A stretch of 5,591 nt of DNA, taken from Coriobacteriales bacterium (lineage in GTDB: Bacteria; Actinomycetota; Coriobacteriia; Coriobacteriales; UBA8131). Positions 1 through 5,069 of this stretch are shown piece after piece. The stretch is from positions 1-5,591 of the forward strand of contig JAISFJ010000164.1 of NCBI GenBank assembly GCA_031263665.1, read 5' to 3'. The position numbers and the translations under genes were made by a program. How positions within the stretch are numbered: position 1 is the stretch's first letter; the number at the start of each line of letters is the position of its first letter. The notes under the pieces are model-generated. The model saw only the letters and a list, made by a program, of their open reading frames with translations. It searched no databases and was not told the origin of the DNA.

Positions 1-1126
1 GTTCATTGGGCAAACACGCATTGCCAAAGTGGGACAGTTGCCCCCGTCCCCCATCTGTCCCATCTGTCCGGTTGTCACAGTTGACACTGAAATCGTGCTC
101 GGGGAGGGCGTGCCAGAGAGCTTTGCTGAAGGGTTGTCGCAACGTATCCGGTGAAGAGAAGTTGCTGACCGCCGTTTCCTCGATAACGGTCCCATCGTCA
201 AAAACCGCCACACGGTCGGCGACGCTTAAAGCCAGCTCGATGTCATGAGTGATGAGCAACACACCTTTGCCCTCATCGGCAAAGCCGCGAAAGTCCGCCA
301 GAGCGCGCTTGGCCAGTTCGAGGTCTAAGCCGGGTGTGGGCTCATCGGCGATGATGACCTGAGGGTCATCCATAAGCGCGCAGCAGAGCAACACGCGGCG
401 CGCCATACCGCCGGATAACTCATGCGGATACCAGTTGGCAACTTCCGGCGGCAGGTCGTAGCGCTCAAAAAGCTCGGTTAGACGCGTGGCAGCCTCATGC
501 CCTTTTCGCCCTTTAACCTGGCGACCAATTTTCATAAGAGGGTCGAGGTAATTTACGCTTTGCGGCACCAATGAGATGCCGTTTCCTCTTAAGGCCGCCA
601 ATGACGTGGCGTCCTGTTCAATGCCATCAAACCAGACGCGCCCTTTCACCGTAGCGTTGGGCTCAAACAATCCCATAATCGAATCGGCGAGCAAGGTCTT
701 GCCCGAACCTGAGGCTCCCACGATAGCGACAATCTCACCTGAATGTACGCCGATATGGAGCTTGTGTATGACCGGAACCGGAACGCGGCGCGCCCGAAAA
801 AAGCGTGGCTCGCTGGGGTCATACATTCTAAAACTGATACTCAGGTCCTCAACCTGCAGCAGATGATGTCCACCAACATGGTGAGATTTTTGCGCGTGCT
901 CATGATGATGATGCGCCGGCTCCCCCGCATGGGACGGGGCTGGGATCGTGGGACCGTGGGCAGCAGGGGCTGGGAAGGGGGCAAGCGGAGCAGGGAGTGG
1001 AACGGAGCAGAGCGGGACGTCGAGGACGCCGTCCCCTACAAATGTGGCAAGGCCAGGGCGGGGAGACGGTATCTGCTCTGTCCAACTCCCTGTCCCAGTT
1101 TCGTCTCTTTTTATCTCACGCATCAT
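1..1126 (-). CDS. nikD: NikD-like ABC transporter ATP-binding protein, partial at left edge, with His-rich N-terminal extension
   Basis: This is a cytoplasmic ATPase subunit of a nickel/peptide-type ABC importer; 375 codons are visible and the frame is still open at the window edge. Seen: Walker A GASGSGKT (residues 137-144), Q-loop Gln189 in LVPQS, signature LSGGM (237-241), Walker B VIIADEPT (257-264) and switch His294 in LITHD. The ALWHALP stretch near residue 337 resembles the NikD/DppD C-terminal region. The ATPase fold begins only near residue 89, after a long extension: a Pro/Ala-rich stretch (about 40-70), then nine His in residues 72-88. The start is the first of two ATG codons; AAGGAG lies 6 nt upstream and I see no later in-frame start before the core. 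It follows nikC by 11 nt, so the two are co-transcribed. The last 25 or so visible residues look repeat-derived. The ATPase call is near certain; nickel specificity is inferred from the operon. Confidence 0.9.
   Translation of the reverse strand, partial: MMREIKRDETGTGSWTEQIPSPRPGLATFVGDGVLDVPLCSVPLPAPLAPFPAPAAHGPTIPAPSHAGEPAHHHHEHAQKSHHVGGHHLLQVEDLSISFRMYDPSEPRFFRARRVPVPVIHKLHIGVHSGEIVAIVGASGSGKTLLADSIMGLFEPNATVKGRVWFDGIEQDATSLAALRGNGISLVPQSVNYLDPLMKIGRQVKGRKGHEAATRLTELFERYDLPPEVANWYPHELSGGMARRVLLCCALMDDPQVIIADEPTPGLDLELAKRALADFRGFADEGKGVLLITHDIELALSVADRVAVFDDGTVIEETAVSNFSSPDTLRQPFSKALWHALPEHDFSVNCDNRTDGTDGGRGQLSHFGNACLPNE
5..69. repeat. REP-like repeat cluster in the 3' part of nikD
   Basis: TGGGACAG (30-37) and CTGTCCCA (55-62) form a perfect 8-bp inverted repeat. 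A 9-bp direct repeat CCCATCTGT occurs at 50-58 and 59-67. An imperfect stem TTGGGCAA/TTGCCAA lies to the left. The minus strand carries GGGGACGG at 51-44, the octamer also found in the large repeat of nikC, and ATTGGGCAA at 5-13 also recurs there (2089-2097). All of it is read through by the nikD frame, giving a Gly/Asp-rich tail (TDGTDGG). Confidence 0.55.
863..913 (-). other. His-rich segment of NikD (residues 72-88)
   Basis: Seventeen codons contain nine His: four in a row, then HEH-type spacing and two HH pairs, encoded mostly by CAT. It lies directly before the ATPase core. His clusters of this kind bind Ni, Co or Zn in several metal-handling proteins (for example the His-rich tails of some HypB and UreE proteins). 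A storage or sensing role in this ATPase is inference. Confidence 0.7.
1014..1035. repeat. Short GGGACG/CGTCCC inverted repeat in the nikD 5' region
   Basis: GGGACG (1014-1019) and CGTCCC (1030-1035) are inverted with a 10-bp spacer, and the minus strand reads GGGGACGG at 1036-1029. Another GGGACGG lies at 931-937 (+). They fall in the low-complexity N-terminal extension and look like degraded relatives of the nikC repeat. The arms are short, so chance similarity in G+C-rich DNA is possible. Confidence 0.35.
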
Positions 1127-1129
1127 CTT

Positions 1130-1137
1130 CTTCTCCT
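1130..1137 (-). promoter_or_regulatory. Shine-Dalgarno of nikD
   Basis: AGGAGAAG on the minus strand fills the 11-nt gap after the nikC stop and sits 6 nt before ATG at 1126. It is the strongest ribosome binding site in the operon. It decides the start, showing that the unusual N-terminal extension of the ATPase is very probably translated. Confidence 0.8.
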
Positions 1138-2142
1138 TTAATCCTGTGAACGGTGGGGGTCGATGAGGCGGCGCAGGTTGGAGCCGGCGCGGTCAAAAAG
1201 AAGCACAGTGACGATGAGCACGATGCCCGGAAACAGCGCAAGCCACCAAGAGCCGGCGCTGAGATAACTCATCGATTCGCTCAAGATGATGCCGATGGCG
1301 GGTTGCTCAGGAGGCAGACCGAAGCCAAGAAAGGTGATAGCCGCCTCGTGCAAAATGGCATGAGGAAAGAGCAGCACGAGGCCAACAAGAAACTGCGGAA
1401 AGACATGCGGAAACAGATGGTCGCAAACGATGGCCAGTCGCCCCGCTCCGAGTTTGCGCGCCTGAGCGACAAAGACCGACTCGCGACATTGCAGTAGTTC
1501 CGCACGAATAACACGCGCGAGGTTGGGCCAGTGGGTAACCGCGACGCCGATGGCAACGCCCCAAAACCCTTTGCCTAAGGCGAAAGCGATGAGAATGAGC
1601 AACACGATATGGGGAATGCCCAACATGAGGTCGATAAGCCAGGTGATAGCGGCATCGGCGCGGCGACCACCGAGCGCGGCAACGGTGCCAAAAATCAAGG
1701 CGAGCAGAGCCGAGGCACCCGCGGCCAACAAACCAACAAGCACGCTGGTCGAAAGCCCCGCAAGCGTACGGGCGAGCATGTCGCGGCCCATCCAATCGGT
1801 ACCAAAAGGATGGCTGAAGCCAGGTGAGAGATTTTTGGCGGTGAAATCGGTGGTCGTGGCGATGGACGGCTCGCCGGCAGCGAGCAGGCGGCCCAAGACA
1901 ACCACGGCAACGAGCAAAATGGCGGCGGCGATAAAAGTGAGCAGCGTGCGGCGGCGGTTCTCAGCGCCAAACCCCCCTTCTCGCCCCCGCGGTGCGTGCA
2001 ACATAAGACAAGGGGACGGTTCGTCAAGACAAGGGGACGGTTCATCTGTCTTGCCCAATCGTCCACTTGCAAAGACATCAGACTCCGAATTGGGCAAGAC
2101 AGATGAACCGTCCCCTTGTCTTATGTGGGAGAGGTTAAGCAT
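1138..2142 (-). CDS. nikC: NikC-like ABC transporter permease (334 aa), N-terminus interrupted by an in-frame REP element
   Basis: An integral membrane subunit of the importer. Membrane segments are visible near residues 66-88, 130-158, 166-190, 193-205, 250-275 and 300-316. The HPFGTDWMGRD motif (111-121) is typical of DppC/NikC permeases, and the ATPase-contacting EAA-type loop lies near 223-249 (AQARKLGAG onwards). LGFGLPPEQPAIGIILSESM (272-291) is strongly NikC-like. The chosen ATG overlaps the nikB stop by 8 nt (ATGCTTAA), a coupled arrangement, though the nearest GAAGGA is 12 nt away. Residues 7-47 come from an inserted repeat; without these 42 codons the protein would be about 292 aa, normal for the family. 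The alternative start is ATG at 2004 (288 aa), which leaves the repeat intergenic but has no visible ribosome binding site. Family call very secure; start site uncertain. Confidence 0.93.
   Translation of the reverse strand: MLNLSHIRQGDGSSVLPNSESDVFASGRLGKTDEPSPCLDEPSPCLMLHAPRGREGGFGAENRRRTLLTFIAAAILLVAVVVLGRLLAAGEPSIATTTDFTAKNLSPGFSHPFGTDWMGRDMLARTLAGLSTSVLVGLLAAGASALLALIFGTVAALGGRRADAAITWLIDLMLGIPHIVLLILIAFALGKGFWGVAIGVAVTHWPNLARVIRAELLQCRESVFVAQARKLGAGRLAIVCDHLFPHVFPQFLVGLVLLFPHAILHEAAITFLGFGLPPEQPAIGIILSESMSYLSAGSWWLALFPGIVLIVTVLLFDRAGSNLRRLIDPHRSQD
2001..2126. repeat. REP/BIME-type inverted repeat element, 126 bp, at the nikB-nikC junction
   Basis: The outermost 22 bp at each end (2001-2022 and 2105-2126, ACATAAGACAAG... 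) are perfect inverted copies. A longer perfect 34-bp inverted pair is 2026-2059 and 2089-2122, around a 29-nt loop. Each arm also holds a small AAGACA/TGTCTT stem around a GGGGACGG core. This resembles the dispersed palindromes mobilised by REP-associated tyrosine transposases; no transposase gene is visible here. The element length is exactly 42 codons and the nikC frame passes through without a stop. As RNA it could form a very stable hairpin just after the nikB stop. Confidence 0.85.
2005..2043. repeat. 21-bp tandem duplication within one arm of the REP element
   Basis: An 18-bp unit starting AAGACAAGGGGACGG occurs at 2005-2022 and again at 2026-2043, a 21-bp period, while the other arm has only one copy. 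The period is seven codons, so NikC carries DEPSPCL twice (residues 33-39 and 40-46). This looks like slippage or a partial duplication after insertion. Confidence 0.85.
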
Positions 2143-3160
2143 CGGAAACGCCCGTCCTTCTCCCCATGCTTTTATTTTGTGCCGTGGCCGTGACGGGGCG
2201 CATACGGGGGTCGACGATGTGATAGAGCAGGTTCGCCGTGAGGTTGCCGGCAAAGACGAGCGCGGCGCTGACGAGCGCGATGCCTACCAGCAAAGCGACA
2301 TCGCCGCCGAGCCCGGCGGTTACCGCTGCCTGGCCGAGGCCGGGGTAAGAAAAGACCTGCTCGACGAGGACGGAGCCGCCAAATATCTCGCTGATGGAGG
2401 CGAATTGCAGCGTCAGCGCCGGCAGCGCGAGGTTGCGCAGGCCGTGACGCCAGATGATGGCCGCCGTGCTCTCGCCGCGCGTGCGGGCAAAACGCACATA
2501 GTCGCTTTCGAGGACGTCGATGGTCTTTTCGCGCGTGTGTAAAGCGATGTTGGCGACCCCCACAACACTGAGCGTCAGCGCGGGGAGCATCAGATGATGA
2601 AGCGATTGCGCCCAAGTCACGTCGGCGGGCGCCACTCCCACCGGCACGCTGAAACCCAGCGGAAAGAGGCCCAGCCAAACGGAGAAGATGATGAGAAAAA
2701 GCAGTGCCAGCCAAAACGTGGGCGTCGAGGCAAGCAGGAAGCTGTAGGCCTTGATGACGCGGTCGAGCCAACCACCCCGGCGCACGGCGGCCACGATACC
2801 CATCAGCAAGCCGAAGACGCCACTGAACAGCCAGGCGGTTCCCATCAGCGCAGCGGAGTTTGCAAAGCGCGTGGCGATGACCTGCGAAACCGGCGCGTTA
2901 AAGCGCAGCGACGTGCCAAAATCGCCTCGCAGGGCGCCGGATGCCCAATGGAGGTAGCGCTCCCACACAGGAGTATTGGCGCCCCAGTACTCGGTAAGCT
3001 GAGCCCGCTTTGCCTCACTCATATTGAGATAGGCGACCTGTCCCACGTTCATCTGCACGGGGTCTATGGGCGAGAGGCTCACGAGCAAAAAGGACACCAT
3101 ACTCACAGCAAGCATGAGCACGATGAGTTTAACCAGTTGTCCGCCGAAAAATCGCAGCAT
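2135..3160 (-). CDS. nikB: NikB-like ABC transporter permease (341 aa)
   Basis: First membrane permease of the importer, DppB/NikB type. Membrane segments are visible near residues 8-30, 103-126, 140-166, 190-208, 242-265 and 288-312. A large extracytoplasmic loop after the first segment contains the family-typical run WERYLHW..GALRGDFGTSL (about 66-85). The EAA-type cytoplasmic loop is near 221-246 (YVRFARTRGES...WRHGLRN), followed by VEQVFSYPGLGQ (266-277), also diagnostic. I chose ATG at 3160 rather than the upstream ATG at 3193: it gives the usual N-terminus, has AAGG 5 nt upstream and avoids overlap with nikA. The gap to the nikA stop is 17 nt, and the 3' end overlaps the preferred nikC start by 8 nt. 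Length is normal for the family. Substrate is inferred from the operon. Confidence 0.94.
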   Translation of the reverse strand: MLRFFGGQLVKLIVLMLAVSMVSFLLVSLSPIDPVQMNVGQVAYLNMSEAKRAQLTEYWGANTPVWERYLHWASGALRGDFGTSLRFNAPVSQVIATRFANSAALMGTAWLFSGVFGLLMGIVAAVRRGGWLDRVIKAYSFLLASTPTFWLALLFLIIFSVWLGLFPLGFSVPVGVAPADVTWAQSLHHLMLPALTLSVVGVANIALHTREKTIDVLESDYVRFARTRGESTAAIIWRHGLRNLALPALTLQFASISEIFGGSVLVEQVFSYPGLGQAAVTAGLGGDVALLVGIALVSAALVFAGNLTANLLYHIVDPRMRPVTATAQNKSMGRRTGVSDA

Positions 3161-3177
3161 GGGTACCTTACCGTTCC

Positions 3178-4893
3178 TTACTTCCAACTCCACTGGTCAA
3201 CGTTGTTGGCGACCGCCCAACCGTGACCATGCGGATGCAGTTTTTGTTGAGCTACCACCAGATTGACGCGCTTAAAATACAGATGGTCGATGTTGGCAAA
3301 CCACACCCAAGTGGCCGCGCCCTGCGGTGCCTCACCGACCGTCCCATCCCACTGTGCTTTTTGCCAAAGCGGAAAACTCTCCGCAACTGTCGCCGTCTTG
3401 AGCGCATCGTCAAGGTATGAGTCGATGGTTGCGTTCTCGTAGCAGGGAAAATTGCTGCTCCCTTTTGAATGATACAGGGTGTAAAGCTCAACGGGCGAGT
3501 TTGAGCCCCAGCCCCACAAAATAGGGTCGCTATATGCCCGGGGATATATGTCATCCCAACCAAGTCCTACGGGCGTGACTTCGATGCCGACTTCTCGCAC
3601 CTGATTGGCAAACTCATTGGCCAGCGCCTGGCGCACGCTGTCATTGGATGGATAACAGAGCTCAAAGCTCGCCCGCTGCCCGTCCTTTTCCCTGATTTTA
3701 TCCGAGCCAACCGTCCATCCGGCATCCTCAAGAAGTTTTGTTGCTTCATTCGTACTGGTTACGACCTGCATGTCCGCAGACGACCAGGGCATCTTATCCG
3801 AGACGCTGAAGGCCACGGTGCCGTAACCGTTGAGCACGTTTTGTACCAACAGGTCGCGGTCAACGGCGTAGTTAAGCGCACGGCGGATGGCGATGTCGCT
3901 GGTTACCGCGTTGCCCACTGGTGCTGCCTCGTCGCCCTCGGGTACCGCCGCGTCGTCCGCCGCTACCGCCGTGTCGCCCTCGCTCCTCGTGCTACCAGGC
4001 GGCAGCGTTGGCAAGGAGACGCCGCGGCTGTCCACCGATTTGCAGACGAGAATATCGTAGCCGTCAATCGCCTGGTCACTGTAGACGGCTGACGTTGCCG
4101 CCATGTCCACCTCGCCGGCGCGCACGGCCGCCAACGCCGCGTCCTCTTCCATAAACACGACGATGACGCGCTTCATCTTCGGCGCCTCACCATAGTAATC
4201 GGGATTGGCCGTAAGGATTATCTGCTGCCCGCGGTCCCATTGCTCCAGCATATAACGCCCGCTGCCGATAGGGTTTGTGCCGTAGTCTTGACCATAGGCG
4301 TGCTCCGGCACGATGCCAATAACCGCAAGCGTATACAAAAGCGCGTTGTAGGGTCGCTCCATCCGTATCTCAACGGTGGTCTCATCGGTCGCGGCAGCCT
4401 CGCGTATCATACTCAAATCGGCCTCGGTCCCTTCCGATGCCTTGAGGCTGTTGAGCGAAAACGCGACATCGGCGGCCGTAAGCGTGGCACCGTCGGTAAA
4501 TTTTACGTCGTCGCGAATGGTAAAGGTCCACAGCAGTCCGTCCTCGCTGACCTCATAGCCCGTCGCGAGGTCATTTTTGAAATCCATGTCGACCGTTGTG
4601 GTGATAAGCGTGCTTTGGATGAGCGGCTCGTGGCTGTGCTCGCCCGCGGCCCACCCGTAAAAGGGGTCAAAGCCCGCCTCGGGCTCGTTGCCCGCCCCCA
4701 TGGCGATGATGACCTGCTCAGCGTTGGCAGCGCCCCCACCTGCTCCCACACCCGTACTGTCGCCGCCCGCGCCGCCCGCGCTTTCCGCGCCGGCCGATGG
4801 TTGGGCGCAGGCAGCCATCATCGTCGCCCCCACAATCCCAAGCACCCCCACCCCCCCAATTCTCACAAACGCCCGCCGTGACAAAGTTCCCAT
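3178..4893 (-). CDS. nikA: NikA-like extracytoplasmic substrate-binding lipoprotein (SBP_bac_5 family, 571 aa)
   Basis: This protein captures the ligand outside the membrane and delivers it to the NikBC permease. The N-terminus has a twin-arginine motif SRRAFV (residues 5-10), a hydrophobic stretch (12-28) and a lipobox MAAC with Cys29, so it is probably a Tat-exported lipoprotein. A Gly/Ala/Ser linker runs to about residue 58. The binding fold follows: HEPLIQSTL (88-96), W-T-F-T-I-R-DDVKF (122-132), GSGRYMLEQW (210-219), NPDYYGEAPKMKR (230-242) and IRRALNYAVDRD (336-347), all typical of the family. An acidic Ala-rich insert (299-329) splits the usual LPTLPPG-to-IRRALNYA spacing. The C-terminus has HPHGHGW (553-559), which fits a metal-binding NikA-type subfamily. 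ATG at 4893 has AGAGGA 6 nt upstream. First gene of the operon. A di/oligopeptide or nickel-chelate ligand cannot be excluded. Confidence 0.92.
   Translation of the reverse strand: MGTLSRRAFVRIGGVGVLGIVGATMMAACAQPSAGAESAGGAGGDSTGVGAGGGAANAEQVIIAMGAGNEPEAGFDPFYGWAAGEHSHEPLIQSTLITTTVDMDFKNDLATGYEVSEDGLLWTFTIRDDVKFTDGATLTAADVAFSLNSLKASEGTEADLSMIREAAATDETTVEIRMERPYNALLYTLAVIGIVPEHAYGQDYGTNPIGSGRYMLEQWDRGQQIILTANPDYYGEAPKMKRVIVVFMEEDAALAAVRAGEVDMAATSAVYSDQAIDGYDILVCKSVDSRGVSLPTLPPGSTRSEGDTAVAADDAAVPEGDEAAPVGNAVTSDIAIRRALNYAVDRDLLVQNVLNGYGTVAFSVSDKMPWSSADMQVVTSTNEATKLLEDAGWTVGSDKIREKDGQRASFELCYPSNDSVRQALANEFANQVREVGIEVTPVGLGWDDIYPRAYSDPILWGWGSNSPVELYTLYHSKGSSNFPCYENATIDSYLDDALKTATVAESFPLWQKAQWDGTVGEAPQGAATWVWFANIDHLYFKRVNLVVAQQKLHPHGHGWAVANNVDQWSWK
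3907..3999 (-). other. Acidic, Ala-rich low-complexity insert in NikA (residues 299-329)
   Basis: About 31 residues rich in Asp, Glu, Ala and Gly lie between two conserved blocks of the binding fold, and related proteins as I recall them have a shorter link here. It resembles a surface loop. No repeat arms of the REP type are obvious in the DNA. Confidence 0.5.
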
Positions 4894-4899
4894 TGCACT

Positions 4900-4905
4900 T
4901 CCTCT
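4900..4905 (-). promoter_or_regulatory. Shine-Dalgarno of nikA
   Basis: AGAGGA on the minus strand lies 6 nt upstream of ATG at 4893 and supports that start. Confidence 0.75.
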
Positions 4906-4914
4906 TCTCTATAA

Positions 4915-4941
4915 GTGTTACGATTTTAAGTATTGTAACAT
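4915..4941. promoter_or_regulatory. Candidate NikR operator, GTGTTAC-N13-GTAACAT
   Basis: GTGTTAC (4915-4921) and GTAACAT (4935-4941) are inverted with a 13-nt spacer; 6 of 7 positions in the right arm complement the left. It matches, with one mismatch, the GTGTTAC-N13/14-GTAACAC form of NikR site that I recall from comparative genomics of nickel regulons in Deltaproteobacteria. It covers the predicted -10 of the nikA promoter, so binding should repress the operon. No nikR gene is in the window. Confidence 0.65.
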
Positions 4942-4951
4942 TCCTTGAGAA
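4923..4951 (-). promoter_or_regulatory. Predicted promoter of the nikABCD operon
   Basis: On the minus strand, -35 TTCTCA (4951-4946; 4 of 6 consensus) is separated by 17 nt from -10 TAAAAT (4928-4923; 5 of 6). Transcription would start near 4916, leaving a leader of about 22 nt that just holds the ribosome binding site. Its overlap with the candidate NikR box supports both calls. Confidence 0.55.
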
Positions 4952-5016
4952 AAAATGCCCGCGGCTTTTTTACGAAGCTGTCTTTTTTGTGAATCCTCGA
5001 AAACTATTCCGTTAGT

Positions 5017-5055
5017 GGTATACTTTTAAGATAAGGGATTCAAAAAAAGTATACC
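5017..5055. promoter_or_regulatory. 11-bp inverted repeat, likely operator of the divergent HTH gene
   Basis: GGTATACTTTT (5017-5027) and AAAAGTATACC (5045-5055) are perfect inverted arms with a 17-nt spacer, and each contains the palindrome GTATAC. The left arm includes TATACT (5019-5024), a good -10 for the downstream gene, although I see no convincing -35. The right arm ends 14 nt before ATG at 5070. This fits autoregulation by the encoded HTH domain, as is common for hipBA-type modules; that is inference. Confidence 0.6.
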
Positions 5056-5069
5056 GAAGAAGGAACACT

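Noticed and set aside
743..1141. Plus-strand open frame of 132 codons
   Set aside because: It is antisense to the nikD ATPase; its composition reflects the CAT-rich and G+C-rich opposite strand.
2001..2126. CRISPR array or rho-independent terminator reading of the repeats
   Set aside because: There are only two or three copies, inverted, without regular spacers, and no U-tract follows the stem; the REP explanation fits better.
2143..2253. Upstream ATG at 2253 for nikC
   Set aside because: It would overlap nikB by 119 nt and encode a Ser/Thr/Arg-rich stretch that is a frame shadow of the nikB 3' end.
1523..2542. Long plus-strand open frame of 339 codons
   Set aside because: It lies antisense across nikC and nikB and shows no domain logic. 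Its repeat-like peptide is only the other strand of the REP element. The minus-strand frames have full family motifs.
3161..3193. Upstream ATG at 3193 for nikB
   Set aside because: It would add 11 charged residues, overlap the nikA end and lacks a good ribosome binding site. ATG at 3160 gives the family-typical N-terminus.
4240..4881. Plus-strand open frame of 213 codons
   Set aside because: It is antisense to nikA, whose motifs and signal peptide are clear; there is no ribosome binding site or recognisable domain.
4950..4971. A6-t-GCC-cgc-GGC-T6 symmetrical hairpin, terminator-like
   Set aside because: The stem has only three G-C pairs with a bulge, and it lies between divergent promoters where no transcript should end. 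Kept only as a possible insulator.
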